Positions 43,990-52,703 are shown, counted from the first letter of the stretch. The stretch: DNA of 53,665 nucleotides from 1-14-0-10-45-29 sp041650255 (GCA_041650255.1 JBAZLL010000009.1:1-53665), one strand, 5' to 3'. The notes: a model not told the origin generated them from the sequence alone. Made by a program: numbers and translations.

Positions 43990-45252
43990 ATGCTAAACCT
44001 CAAAGCAATCCGAGAAGACGCCGAACCTTTTATTGCGGCACTAAAAAAACGCAACGCATCATCCGAACCGATAGAGCAGATAATTTCTTTAGACAAGCAA
44101 TGGCGCACCCTCAAGCAAGAATCCGACTCTCTAAAAGCGGACAGAAACATTCACTCAAAAAAAATAAACGACGCAAAAAAAGAGGGCAAAGACATCTCTG
44201 ATGCAATTGAAAAAACCCGCATCATCAGCAACCGCATAAAAGAGATGGATGAAAAAGCATCTTCTCTTGAGGCTCGCATGAACGAAATTTTGCTCACCGT
44301 GCCAAACACGCCGCACGAATCGGTTCCGCTTGGTAAAGACGAATCCGAAAATGTGGAAGTAGGTAAATGGGGCAAGCCACTAAAAACTTCTTCAGACATT
44401 TTGCCGCACTACGAGCTTGGCCCAAAATGCGGGCTCATGGACTTTGAGCGCGGAGTGAAATTAGCCGGCTCAAGATTTAGTGTTCTTTACGGCGAGCTGG
44501 CAAAGCTTGAACGCGCAATTTCTTTTTACATGCTTGAGACTGCATCCAAAAACGGCTATTTGGAAGTCGCAGTTCCCTATATAGCAAACACAAAAGCGCT
44601 GACCGGCTCGGGGCAATTGCCAAAATTTGCACAAGAGCTTTATGCACTTGATGGAACCGACCTCTGGCTCATTCCAACATCGGAAGTCCAACTCGGAAAT
44701 CTTCACGCGGACGAAACATTAGACGAACAAAACCTTCCCCTGAATTATTGCGCCCTCACTCCAAATTTCAGAAAAGAGGCGGGCAATTATCAAAAGGACA
44801 TCAAAGGATATATCCGCCAGCACCAATTCAACAAAGTGGAACTTTTCAAATATTGTTTGCCGGACGACTCTTTCAACGAACACGAACTATTGCTAAAAGA
44901 CGCACAAAGCGTTTTGCAGGGTCTTGATCTGCCGTATCGCACAATGCTCTTGTGCTCCGGCGACATGGGATTTGCGTCTTCAAAAACCTATGATTTGGAA
45001 GTTTGGCTTCCTTCGCAAGACACTTATCGCGAAATCTCATCCGTTTCAAATTGCACGGACTTTCAGGCTCGGCGCGCAAACATCAAATTCCGCCGTGATA
45101 ATAAAAACGAGTATGTGCACACTCTAAATGGAAGTGGATTGGCGGTGGGGCGAACCCTTGTCGCAATAATGGAAAACTATCAGGAAGACAATTGCATACT
45201 CATTCCAAAAGCATTGCAAGGATTTATGCAATCCGACAAGATAGAATTCTAA
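43990..45252 (+). CDS. serS: seryl-tRNA synthetase
   Basis: A 420-residue class II synthetase charging tRNA-Ser. An N-terminal two-helix coiled coil (about 30-100) contacts the tRNA long arm, then motif 2 is PNFRKEAGNYQKDIKGYIRQ and motif 3 is GSGLAVGRTLVAIMENYQ; TSEVQLGNL and HQFNKVELF are typical active-site stretches. This is the common bacterial/eukaryotic-like form, not the rare methanogen type. GGGGAT lies upstream of the ATG. Co-transcription with serA links serine production to its use in translation. Confidence 0.95.
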   Translation: MLNLKAIREDAEPFIAALKKRNASSEPIEQIISLDKQWRTLKQESDSLKADRNIHSKKINDAKKEGKDISDAIEKTRIISNRIKEMDEKASSLEARMNEILLTVPNTPHESVPLGKDESENVEVGKWGKPLKTSSDILPHYELGPKCGLMDFERGVKLAGSRFSVLYGELAKLERAISFYMLETASKNGYLEVAVPYIANTKALTGSGQLPKFAQELYALDGTDLWLIPTSEVQLGNLHADETLDEQNLPLNYCALTPNFRKEAGNYQKDIKGYIRQHQFNKVELFKYCLPDDSFNEHELLLKDAQSVLQGLDLPYRTMLLCSGDMGFASSKTYDLEVWLPSQDTYREISSVSNCTDFQARRANIKFRRDNKNEYVHTLNGSGLAVGRTLVAIMENYQEDNCILIPKALQGFMQSDKIEF

Positions 45253-45318
45253 AGCAAAGCAACTCTATAGAATTCCAACTGCAAAAATAGAGCACAAAAC
45301 GAGTGCCATTATCTGATT

Positions 45319-45396
45319 CTAAATTCCCTGCTCCGGCTCCTCATCTTCTTCCTTAAACAATTCCTCCTCTTCTGTCAGAGGCATATATTTTTTCAT
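45319..45396 (-). CDS. 25-codon micro-ORF resembling the tail of the upstream gene
   Basis: A 25-residue frame that starts MKKYMPLTEEEELFKEEDE and ends EPEQGI. Its closing residues parallel the C-terminus of the 154-residue membrane protein just upstream on the same strand (TIEEEEVYAYKPDED then KAPEQGV), and the DNA is alike around CTCCCTGCTC. It may be a duplicated 3' end of that gene or a small translated unit. No clear ribosome site is seen. The call is tentative. Confidence 0.3.
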   Translation of the reverse strand: MKKYMPLTEEEELFKEEDEEPEQGI

Positions 45397-45433
45397 AAGT
45401 CAAGTATCTATGTTAACCTAGTTAAGCCTTTGC

Positions 45434-45898
45434 CTATACTCCCTGCTCAGGCGCCTTGTCTTCGTCCGGCTTGTAAGCATAAACCTCTTCCTCTTCAATT
45501 GTCCTATAAGCAAATTTAGACGCCGCCACTTTCGCAAATATCTTCATGGTGACCACCACAAACGTCAGCCCCATGAAAATAATAAGTTTGTAATCCTGTG
45601 TTCCGCTAATATACAAATATGCGCCCAAAAGTATCGGAGGGGCATATCCTATTGCCGCCAAATTCACAATCTCCTCAATAAGTCCGGCAGCCTCTTTGTC
45701 CTCCGTCTTCTTTAGCGGCTTTCTAATTTTTGGCAAAATTCCCTCGTTGGAAATAACCAGCACGAGACCTAATACGAATAAAATCAGCCCCAAATCAAAA
45801 TTACCATACATCATTACAAGCGCGCCCAATATGACGAGAAGACCCATAGTAAGCGAGAAAATAATCGAAATCGCACCCACTACATTACGCCTGTCCAT
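45434..45898 (-). CDS. four-helix membrane protein (154 aa)
   Basis: A 154-residue protein with four predicted membrane helices: two in the first 55 residues (VVGAISIIFSLTMGLLVILG and LGLILFVLGLVLVIS) and two at about 82-120. Between them is a polar loop (PKIRKPLKKTEDKEA), and the last 25 residues are acidic (TIEEEEVYAYKPDEDKAP). I do not recognise the family. CATATATGT lies about 22 bases before the ATG, so the message is probably leaderless. The acidic tail is echoed in a micro-ORF just downstream. Confidence 0.7.
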   Translation of the reverse strand: MDRRNVVGAISIIFSLTMGLLVILGALVMMYGNFDLGLILFVLGLVLVISNEGILPKIRKPLKKTEDKEAAGLIEEIVNLAAIGYAPPILLGAYLYISGTQDYKLIIFMGLTFVVVTMKIFAKVAASKFAYRTIEEEEVYAYKPDEDKAPEQGV

Positions 45899-46045
45899 AT
45901 TGCATACTTAACATATATGGTTAAAAAACCCCATCCATACCCTCGCAAATGCTCCTCTAACCGGTTTTTTAGCAGGGCATTTTTGCGCAATAAATGCACC
46001 TGCAAAATCTAGCCATTTTAAATATTTACGGGCAAGAATAATCCT

Positions 46046-46858
46046 ATGCTTGCAGAAGATATACTCTCTAGGCTAGAAATTCTCCCTCTTGAAAGCCTCA
46101 AAATTCACGAGCAAACCGTGGAGCAAAATCTGACTGCCCTGCGTGAAACAATGCTGAATTTGGGAAAGCTTGTGGACCCGCTTATCGTTGATAGAAAACA
46201 CAAAATAGTGCTTGATGGCAATCATCGGCGCATGGTGCTTGAATTATTAAAATCCGAGAACGCGGTCTGCCAGATGGTGGATTATTCAGACCCTTCAATT
46301 CATATCGGCGGATGGCATATCGCCGCTCACGAGCTTTCTTTTGGCAAAATCAAAGGTGAATCAGTAAGCTTTGAGCAGGGCTTTGATGCACTGCAGTCAA
46401 TGGATGCGTCCTTTATGGCAATCGCAAAAGTTAATGGAGAAAAAATGTGCAAGCTCATACCTTCTCAGGAGAAAACACTCGATTCAATAAGCGCGCATCA
46501 GGAGGAGCTTATTCGCTCATGGCTCGGAGTGGAATCATCTGAAAAACCGCTTAACGGGCAAGTAATGTTTATAGAAGACAATCGTGCCGAAACCTTCCTG
46601 GACTCCGGTTACACTGTTCTTGCCAGAAAAATCTTTTCAAAGCAGGAAGTGATAAAAGAGGCGCTTGCGGGAAGGCCGCTTCCTCCAAAAAGCACAAGGC
46701 ACATGATTCCAAACCGAATAATACGCCTGAATTTCAGGCTCGGCTATCTGAACGAATCTGCCGAATCCGCCTCAATTCTTTTGCGCGAAATGGTAAAAAA
46801 AAGAGTGAAATACGGTTCTGCCCGCTATTACACTGAGCCGGTAATTGTTTTGTATTAA
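46046..46858 (+). CDS. SerK-like ParB/sulfiredoxin-fold protein (putative ADP-dependent serine kinase)
   Basis: A 270-residue protein whose N-terminal half has the ParB/Srx fold: LPLESLKIHEQTVEQ (13-27), then KIVLDGNHRRM (53-63). The C-terminal part has LPPKSTRHMIPNRI (212-225), matching the PKTTRHVLP-type end that I recall from the ADP-dependent serine kinase of Thermococcus. In that enzyme the Glu of KPHEQ (here Glu22 in KIHEQ) acts as base and serine plus ADP gives phosphoserine plus AMP. Placement 0.8 kb after serS and within 3 kb of serA fits a serine role. The middle is divergent, so activity is an inference. A TTTAAATATTTA box 24 bases before the ATG suggests a leaderless transcript. 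Confidence 0.62.
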   Translation: MLAEDILSRLEILPLESLKIHEQTVEQNLTALRETMLNLGKLVDPLIVDRKHKIVLDGNHRRMVLELLKSENAVCQMVDYSDPSIHIGGWHIAAHELSFGKIKGESVSFEQGFDALQSMDASFMAIAKVNGEKMCKLIPSQEKTLDSISAHQEELIRSWLGVESSEKPLNGQVMFIEDNRAETFLDSGYTVLARKIFSKQEVIKEALAGRPLPPKSTRHMIPNRIIRLNFRLGYLNESAESASILLREMVKKRVKYGSARYYTEPVIVLY

Positions 46859-46963
46859 ATTTTAAACCTGCAAAATACGCCGAGCCGGTAATTGCTCTTT
46901 GTTAATTTTTAAAAAATTTCTCTCTCGCATCATCTTTTTATTATTCCCTCCCTTTCTCATTTC

Positions 46964-47539
46964 ATGTTTGGGTGGGTTATAGTTACCGGAAAAAAAATTC
47001 TGGCTGCCGTATTGCTCATGATATTAATTCATTTTCTTTCTTCTCCGCTTGGGCTTTCCACTTCCGCCTCCAATATTGTAATACTGGCGTTTGCGGCAGG
47101 CATGATTTTTCCGGATTTGGACATGGTAACAAATTTTCTCAAGCAGATACTTCATTCCGCCGCGATTTTTCTTTTTCTCTTTACTCTCATAGTGGTTGCA
47201 CTCTATCCCGCATCAATTCAAATTTCAGGGGATATATGCTCCGAATCATTGACCTATTCCATTTTTGGCATAAGCGGCATTAGCACATATTGTAATGCGG
47301 GTACGGTGCTAATATTCATGGGAATCTGTTACATCGTTGTGCGCATGATTGTCGGCTGGTTCCCGGACGGCTATGTCCTTCATTCTTATATAATGGCACT
47401 TCTTGTGACTGTTTGCGCGGCAATCTTTTGCTTTTTCGCATTTGACAAAAGTATTTTCATGCCCGCAGTTGTATCATTTGCAATCGGCTATTTCCTGCAC
47501 ATGGCAATAGATGCAGGATATCATCACATGAAAAATTAG
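46964..47539 (+). CDS. membrane-bound metal-dependent hydrolase-like protein (YdjM/DUF457 type)
   Basis: A 191-residue membrane protein with about five helices. The motif MIFPDLDMV after the second helix and YFLHMAIDAGYHH in the last one resemble the PDxD and HxxxD motifs of the YdjM/DUF457 group of membrane metal-dependent hydrolases. The family has no proven substrate. The protein is complete and its ATG is close to a TTTTTATTATT box. It converges, with two bases between the stops, on a small membrane gene. Confidence 0.62.
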   Translation: MFGWVIVTGKKILAAVLLMILIHFLSSPLGLSTSASNIVILAFAAGMIFPDLDMVTNFLKQILHSAAIFLFLFTLIVVALYPASIQISGDICSESLTYSIFGISGISTYCNAGTVLIFMGICYIVVRMIVGWFPDGYVLHSYIMALLVTVCAAIFCFFAFDKSIFMPAVVSFAIGYFLHMAIDAGYHHMKN

Positions 47540-47541
47540 AA

Positions 47542-47718
47542 TTAATTTTGCTTATTTGATTTTTTCACAATTGCTATTCCCGCCCCAAGAAAAACTATTC
47601 CAATTGCCGCAGGCGGAACATCCAAATTCCATCCAAGCGAATAATTCAGTACCGTATATAAAATAAACAAAAATCCGATGATTGCCATCACATATCCGGC
47701 TATTTTTCGTTTGTCCAT
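47542..47718 (-). CDS. small two-helix membrane protein (58 aa)
   Basis: A 58-residue protein with a basic start (MDKRKIAGYVM), two hydrophobic stretches (IIGFLFILYTVLNY and AIGIVFLGAGIAIV) and a basic end (KKSNKQN). There is no recognised family. AAAGGAATG lies about 11 bases before ATG 47718; a GTG at 47724 is in frame. Real but unassigned. Confidence 0.62.
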   Translation of the reverse strand: MDKRKIAGYVMAIIGFLFILYTVLNYSLGWNLDVPPAAIGIVFLGAGIAIVKKSNKQN

Positions 47719-47792
47719 GTGCACTTTACATTCCTTTTGAATATAAGCTTTGCAATCTTGGCTATGAAATCAATTAGTATTAGTTTTTTTTT

Positions 47793-47856
47793 GCTCAGAA
47801 GCTACTCCGACTGGTCATTGTTATTAGCTAACCAACTGGAGCGGTGTCATCATAGC
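47793..47856 (-). ncRNA. candidate C/D-box-like guide RNA
   Basis: On the minus strand ATGATGA (47847-47853) is a good C box and CTGA (47795-47798) a good D box, 59 bases apart end to end, with GC on the outside of both, as in archaeal C/D sRNAs. The inner C' and D' boxes are poor. The plus strand also shows partial inverted repeats in the same span. This 47725-48206 stretch has no large gene; apart from this candidate, a 37-codon gene and a hairpin I see nothing else in it. Confidence 0.22.
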
Positions 47857-47921
47857 ATACTAATTACTCACTCCGACTATAAAAAGGAGCCCGCCTAAAA
47901 TGCGGGTCAATTTGTTCTAAA

Positions 47922-48035
47922 TTAAATCGGTGAATATTCAACCTCAAGAGCCGAATCCCCGCATCTCATGGAATCCAAAATCTGTGCTATTTTCCTAAAA
48001 TCTCTTTTTCTTTTTCTTGCTCCATATCCATACAT
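47922..48035 (-). CDS. small basic protein (37 aa), probable
   Basis: A 37-codon frame read from the minus strand: it starts MYGYGARKRKRDFRKIAQ and ends LEVEYSPI. It has a basic, helix-prone first half and a C-terminal acidic stretch. GAGGCG lies six bases before the ATG, a fair ribosome site. There is no recognised family. It is supported by the ribosome site and by the composition; conservation in relatives would decide. Confidence 0.42.
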   Translation of the reverse strand: MYGYGARKRKRDFRKIAQILDSMRCGDSALEVEYSPI

Positions 48036-48074
48036 AACAATCGCCTCGTAAAGGCTTAGTTGAGCATGCAATAT

Positions 48075-48093
48075 CTACCTTTAGAAAGGGTAG
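48075..48093. terminator. compact hairpin with T-run
   Basis: CTACCTTT (48075-48082) pairs with AAGGGTAG (48086-48093) around AGA, one G-T pair included, and TTTTCC follows on the plus strand. No plus-strand gene ends here, so it may close a non-coding transcript or lie in the leader of the minus-strand small gene at 47922. Confidence 0.35.
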
Positions 48094-48206
48094 TTTTCCA
48101 CTGAAAGCAAACACCTTAAACAACAAAACAAGAAATAGAAAATAAAAGAAATAAAAAATATAAAAAATAAAAAGTGAAAGATTTTCCCAAATCAGCTTAA
48201 AACCAA

Positions 48207-48401
48207 TCAGTATCTCTTTCTGTTTTTGTAGCAGTCTCTGCAATACACAGGTCTGCCTTCCGCCGGCACGAATGGAACTTCGCACTCCTGCTTGCACTCT
48301 GCGCATGTTGCTTTGTGCATTTCACGGTTTCCTCGCTCGCCAAAATCTCTGCGTCCAGAGCGGCCACGGCCATATTCATTTCCGCCTTCATTGTCGTCCA
48401 T
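48207..48401 (-). CDS. small CxxC-x3-C...CxxC zinc-binding protein
   Basis: A 64-residue protein with an Arg/Gly-rich N-terminus (EYGRGRSGRRDFGERG) and a zinc-type core: TCAECKQEC (32-40) and VYCRDCY (52-58), with EVPFVPAEGRP between. Proteins with this CxxCxxxC-VPFxP-GRPVxCxxC core are frequent in DPANN archaea and candidate-phylum bacteria; their role is unknown, and RNA binding is a reasonable guess from the RG-rich tail. AGGAGGAAA lies about 7 bases before the ATG, one of the strongest ribosome sites in the window. Confidence 0.82.
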   Translation of the reverse strand: MDDNEGGNEYGRGRSGRRDFGERGNREMHKATCAECKQECEVPFVPAEGRPVYCRDCYKNRKRY

Positions 48402-48511
48402 ACTAATTTCCTCCTATATAACTCAAAAGAAGCAATCTTCTCTTTGAATTATTTCCTTCACAGGCTTTATTTTGCCCGCCAATATTTCTGGATATTTCTC
48501 ACAATAAAAGG

Positions 48512-49132
48512 TTATGCTTGGGGTGCAGGTTCTTTTTTTCTTGAAATTCTTGCATAAAAGCCCGCAATCTGCAAAACAACAGTTGCAACTCCAAAGCCAA
48601 TCATCGCCAATTCCGCCCAATCCCACTTTGGAAATCCGGCAGGAAGTACAGATGGTCCGGATGCTTTAATCAAAAAGTGGGCAAACACGAGTATAAAGAC
48701 CGCATAATTAAATTCCTGAATAATTTTCCATTTCCCAAATCCGATTTTTTTAATCGCCCAATCCGACGAGGTGGCAGTGAGGGCAAACAATATAATCACC
48801 GCCGGAGTGGCAACCGCAAGTCCCGTATTTGCAATCACTCTGGCAAAATTCCACCCAAAATAAAGGCTCATCACAAGAGACAAATGCAACACGATAAATA
48901 CAAACGCCGCAAGCCCAACTGCCCTTCGCGGCTCAACCCATGCGTCAAACCTTTGCGGAAAAAGAACTGCCAGCGGTCCGATAATTAACGTCATGCAAAG
49001 AAGAAAAAATCCGCTCAACGCCATATATCTAATAACCGCCCTCTGGGCGCTTTGGTCAATTAGCGCCTGATATGCGCCAAGAAGTGCGAGCGCGCAAACA
49101 ATAATGAACATCAACCAGCTTGTTTTTTGCAT
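48512..49132 (-). CDS. ferric reductase-like (MsrQ/YedZ-type) membrane protein
   Basis: A 206-residue membrane protein with about six helices in the pattern of ferric-reductase-like transmembrane proteins, which carry b-type heme for electron transfer. Candidate heme ligands are His83 in FIVLHLSLVM and His152 in LVFAHFLIKA, in different helices. EPRRAVGLAAFVF and TSSDWAIKKIGFGKWKIIQE match the loops of MsrQ/YedZ relatives. No MsrP partner lies nearby. GAGGT is directly upstream of the ATG. The electron donor and acceptor are unknown. Confidence 0.72.
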   Translation of the reverse strand: MQKTSWLMFIIVCALALLGAYQALIDQSAQRAVIRYMALSGFFLLCMTLIIGPLAVLFPQRFDAWVEPRRAVGLAAFVFIVLHLSLVMSLYFGWNFARVIANTGLAVATPAVIILFALTATSSDWAIKKIGFGKWKIIQEFNYAVFILVFAHFLIKASGPSVLPAGFPKWDWAELAMIGFGVATVVLQIAGFYARISRKKEPAPQA

Positions 49133-49229
49133 ACCTCTTTTCTAAAAGTTAAACATATTAAACCTTTCTTAATTTGGATTTTCAACCTTCACAATTTGCT
49201 TAATTAATCTTGCTTTTGTTTGGTGTAAT

Positions 49230-49853
49230 ATGTTTGAACTGTCACTTGAAGGGTTCATCAAATCCATAGTCGCACTCTTCATAATAATGGACCCGTTCGC
49301 GTCCTTGCCAGTCTTTCTGGCGCTCACCAGCAAGCAGAGCGATGCCCAAAAGCGCCGCTCAGCATTCGTCGCAACTTCAATAGCGGTAATTTCATTGGCG
49401 GCTTTCACGCTTGTCGGGCCAACCCTCATGTCTGCACTCTCAATATCAATGCCCGCATTTCAAATCGCAGGAGGAATTCTTTTGCTGATTATTTCCGTGC
49501 AAAACTTCCTTGGAATAGAAATAAAGAAAGAGGAAGCAAAGAATGTTGACGTCGCAGTTGTAGTGGTCGGCATTCCGCTTCTTACCGGTCCGGGTGCAAT
49601 GACAACCGCAATCATACTTGCATCCCAGTTCGGCATAGCGACGGTATTTTCGGCAATCGCAGTCGTCGCATTCGCAATTCTTGCCACATTGCTTTTGGCA
49701 AAACCAATAAGCAAGCTCGCAGGAGACAACGGAATAGAAATACTTTCAAAAGTAGCCTCCCTTCTCTTGGCGGCAATAGCCGTGGAGTTCCTAAAGTCGG
49801 GAATATTCGCCATTGTTAGTGAGTGGGGACTAATTCCGGCGGCTATTGTTTAA
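49230..49853 (+). CDS. marC: MarC family membrane protein
   Basis: A 207-residue membrane protein of the MarC/UPF0056 family with six helices. FIKSIVALFIIMDPFASLPV (9-28) and GIPLLTGPGAMTTAIILAS (114-132) are the two conserved, half-repeated signatures that hint at a duplicated fold related to LysE-type transporters. Substrate is unknown; the early link to antibiotic resistance was not confirmed. GGTG lies upstream of the ATG. Divergent from the ferric reductase-like gene. Confidence 0.9.
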   Translation: MFELSLEGFIKSIVALFIIMDPFASLPVFLALTSKQSDAQKRRSAFVATSIAVISLAAFTLVGPTLMSALSISMPAFQIAGGILLLIISVQNFLGIEIKKEEAKNVDVAVVVVGIPLLTGPGAMTTAIILASQFGIATVFSAIAVVAFAILATLLLAKPISKLAGDNGIEILSKVASLLLAAIAVEFLKSGIFAIVSEWGLIPAAIV

Positions 49854-49963
49854 TTTGCAAAACGCGCATCCAATTTTTTTGCAACGCAATTAATTTTCTA
49901 ATTTACTAAACTCTGCTTATTCTTTTGCAAAGCGGTTAATTTTTCTATTTTATTAAACGCCGT

Positions 49964-50827
49964 TTATTCGTATTCTTTGAGCAATCCGCTCATATCTACA
50001 TTATCAATCGGCAGTTTTGAGAGCGGACCTTTCCCAAGCATAGGTAATCCGTCTTCATAAGTGGGTCTATCCTGCTGATAAATAACTCCAATCGGAATCT
50101 TGGTTTCCCATTCCTGCGCTTTCGCAAGCGCCATCATCTTATTTGTTGAATCATATTTTTTGTCTTCATCCAATTTGTAGCACTTTTGTTTGTAATATTC
50201 AAAAGTATTTATTTTGTTCCAAACAACACAAGGTTGCATAACGTCAATGAATGCAAATCCCTTATGCTTTATTCCCGCCGCAATCAATTTTGACAAATGC
50301 ACCAATTCCCCCGAAAATCCCCGCGCGACAAATGTGGCTCCCGAATCTATTGCAAGCGAAATCGGATTAATGGGTATCTCAAGCGCTCCGTCCGGCGTGC
50401 TCTTTGATTTGAATCCCTGTTCCGAAGTTGGCGAGGTCTGTCCAGTGGTCAGCCCGTAAATATGATTGTCATGCACAATATATGTCATGTCATAATTTCT
50501 TCTGCACGCATGCACAAAATGCCCAACGCCGATTCCGAGCCCGTCTCCGTCCCCTCCGAGCGCTATGACCTCAAGCTCATGATTTGCAAGTTTTGTCCCC
50601 GATGCAGCGGCAACCTCTCTTCCATGCAGACCCTCATACCCGTAAGTCTTGATAAAGTGCGGCAGTTTGCTGCAACATCCAACTCCCGAGCTTACAACCG
50701 TTTGGTGCGGTTCCAATCCGCAATCAATAATCGCTTTTTTGAGCGCCGCCAAAATAGCGTAATTCCCGCACCCCGGGCACCAGGTAATGGTATGCTCAGG
50801 CTCTGCCAAATCGTTTATGCTTGCCAT
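49964..50827 (-). CDS. korB: 2-oxoacid:ferredoxin oxidoreductase, beta subunit
   Basis: A 287-residue thiamine-diphosphate subunit that, with the alpha/gamma partner, converts 2-oxoacids to acyl-CoA with reduced ferredoxin. Fe-S cysteines are in TWCPGCGN (Cys17, Cys20) and SGVGCCSKLP; the TPP motif is ALGGDGDGLGIGVGHFVHAC followed by HDNHIYGLTTGQTSPTS. A third cysteine ligand lies near DVMQPCVVW. No separate ferredoxin domain is present. ATG 50827 has GGTGAT before it; the frame opens at 50836. It follows the alpha gene after nine bases. Confidence 0.92.
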   Translation of the reverse strand: MASINDLAEPEHTITWCPGCGNYAILAALKKAIIDCGLEPHQTVVSSGVGCCSKLPHFIKTYGYEGLHGREVAAASGTKLANHELEVIALGGDGDGLGIGVGHFVHACRRNYDMTYIVHDNHIYGLTTGQTSPTSEQGFKSKSTPDGALEIPINPISLAIDSGATFVARGFSGELVHLSKLIAAGIKHKGFAFIDVMQPCVVWNKINTFEYYKQKCYKLDEDKKYDSTNKMMALAKAQEWETKIPIGVIYQQDRPTYEDGLPMLGKGPLSKLPIDNVDMSGLLKEYE

Positions 50828-50836
50828 GAAAATCAC

Positions 50837-52585
50837 CTATTCCTTCTCCATTACCTCTTTTATTTTCGCAACAATTTCATCCGGTACAAATGGTCTGCCA
50901 TCATACCTGCAATACAAATTCTCAATCATTATCCCCGTTTTTTCACGAATAAGGTTTCTCATCTGCCCTTCGGAATTGCCTTCAAAAATAATCGCCTTTG
51001 AAGCCGACTGCAATGCCTGCCTAATCGTGTCGGTGGCAAATGGGGACGCATATTTTATGTGCATGAATCGCACTTCAATATTTTCCCGCTTGAGTTTTTT
51101 TAGTGCTTCAAGCACCGGTCCTTTTGTAGAGCCCCAAGAAACCGCAAGAATTGTGGATTTGGAATTTCCGTAAAATGCAGGCTGGTACAAATTCGGATTT
51201 ATGGCGGATAATTTTCTTGCCCTCTTGTCAATTTGTATTATGCGGTTATTCGGATCCTCCGATGTAAAACCGGTTTCATCATGTTCATACGAGGAGCACA
51301 CATGAATCCCATTCTTTTGCCCCGGAAGGCATCTTGGGGAAATGCCATTTTGCGTTACCTTATATCTCAAAAAATCTTTTACCGATTCCATCTGTTCATC
51401 AGTTTGCAAAAGACCGCGCTTCACTTCCATTCCCTTCAAATCAAAATATTTGACGGTCTCAATTGATTCTCCCACATATTTGTCCAGTAAAATAATCGCC
51501 GGGGTTTGTGCAAGCTCGCACATGTTCCACACATTAAATGTCTCATAAAACGCTTCCTCAACGTCTCCGGGCATGCAAACAATTCTTGGAAACTCTCCCT
51601 GGGATGCGTGCAACACAAACTGCAAATCAGCCTGTTCGGTATAAGTCGGCAATGCTGTGGAGGGCCCGCATCTTTGCACGTTAATCACTACGCACGGAAT
51701 TTCCGCCATGCCTCCATTTCCAAGCGCTTCCGCCATAAGCGAAAATCCGCCTCCGGAAGTTGCAGTCATTGCTCGTACTCCCGCAAACCCGGCACCCAAA
51801 ATATAATTCATTGCAGCAATTTCATCTTCGGTATGCTTCACCACTATATCGTGCTCTTTTGCATTTGCAGCCATCCAATGCAACACGGACGATGACGGGC
51901 TCATCGGATATTCCGCAATCAGTCTGACTCCGGCTTTTACTGAGCCAAGGCAGGCGGCATCGTTTGCCCCAAGAAGCAGTGTATGTAAATTCTTTTTTGG
52001 GCGTATGGCAATATCGCATTCCACCCCGTCGTTTTTCATTACATATCTATGTCCCGCCAACAGTGCCGCCTTATTCTGCATTATCACACTTTTTCCTTTT
52101 TTCTCAAAAGTCTGCTCAATAATTTGCCCGAATGCTTCCGGCTTCATCTTGAGCAATGCCATTAGCGCGCCCATAGCCACCTGGCTGAAATAAATGTCCT
52201 GACCTCCCGCCTCATCCGCAATTTTTGTGAGGGGGACAGAAAGCATCTTCACATCTTCCCTTGAAATTTTTGCTTGTGCTTCCTGCACTTTGCCGCTGTC
52301 ATATATGATGATTCCCTGTTTGGTCATTTCCTCTATGTGCTCATGCACCGACTTCTTATTGAGCGCAATCAAAATGTCAATTTGTCCGTCAAGCGAATAA
52401 ATTTTCTCGTCGGATGCGCGTATGGTCATCGTATTATGCCCGCCTCTGATTAGAGATGGATAATCGCTTTCGCCAAACACATAAAGCCCGCTTCGTTGCA
52501 TCAATTTTGCAAACATTGCACCCATTGTGGCAATGCCATATCCCGCTTCGCCTGCAATTTTTAGAGTCACATTGTTTTCGCGCAT
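50837..52585 (-). CDS. korA: 2-oxoacid:ferredoxin oxidoreductase, fused gamma-alpha subunit
   Basis: A 582-residue subunit in which the gamma domain (1-185, with GEAGYGIATMG and SDYPSLIRGGHNT) is fused to the alpha domain. The alpha domain has the substrate motif YPMSPSSSV (226-234; YPITPSS in most), the acceptor region TATSGGGFSLMAEALG, RCGPSTALPT, and a C-terminal domain near RYDGRPF. Such fusion is common in archaeal KorA-type enzymes acting on 2-oxoglutarate or pyruvate-like acids. It is first of a two-gene operon; AAGAGGA lies just upstream of the ATG. Confidence 0.92.
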   Translation of the reverse strand: MRENNVTLKIAGEAGYGIATMGAMFAKLMQRSGLYVFGESDYPSLIRGGHNTMTIRASDEKIYSLDGQIDILIALNKKSVHEHIEEMTKQGIIIYDSGKVQEAQAKISREDVKMLSVPLTKIADEAGGQDIYFSQVAMGALMALLKMKPEAFGQIIEQTFEKKGKSVIMQNKAALLAGHRYVMKNDGVECDIAIRPKKNLHTLLLGANDAACLGSVKAGVRLIAEYPMSPSSSVLHWMAANAKEHDIVVKHTEDEIAAMNYILGAGFAGVRAMTATSGGGFSLMAEALGNGGMAEIPCVVINVQRCGPSTALPTYTEQADLQFVLHASQGEFPRIVCMPGDVEEAFYETFNVWNMCELAQTPAIILLDKYVGESIETVKYFDLKGMEVKRGLLQTDEQMESVKDFLRYKVTQNGISPRCLPGQKNGIHVCSSYEHDETGFTSEDPNNRIIQIDKRARKLSAINPNLYQPAFYGNSKSTILAVSWGSTKGPVLEALKKLKRENIEVRFMHIKYASPFATDTIRQALQSASKAIIFEGNSEGQMRNLIREKTGIMIENLYCRYDGRPFVPDEIVAKIKEVMEKE

Positions 52586-52703
52586 ATAAATTCCTCTTTT
52601 GAAGAGAGCAAAACTTCTGCAACGTTAATAAAGCTTGTTCAATGAGTGAAAAAAATACGTCAATTACTAAATTTAGTGCTTCGTTATCTTCTTAGTTCAT
52701 TTT

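Noticed and set aside
43971..44201. 76-codon frame overlapping the start of serS
   Set aside because: It covers the serS N-terminus in another frame and has no ribosome site; serS is unmistakable.
47995..48306. 103-codon minus-strand frame
   Set aside because: Its Phe/Tyr/Leu-rich end comes from an A-rich non-coding run, and it overlaps the well-supported zinc protein gene.
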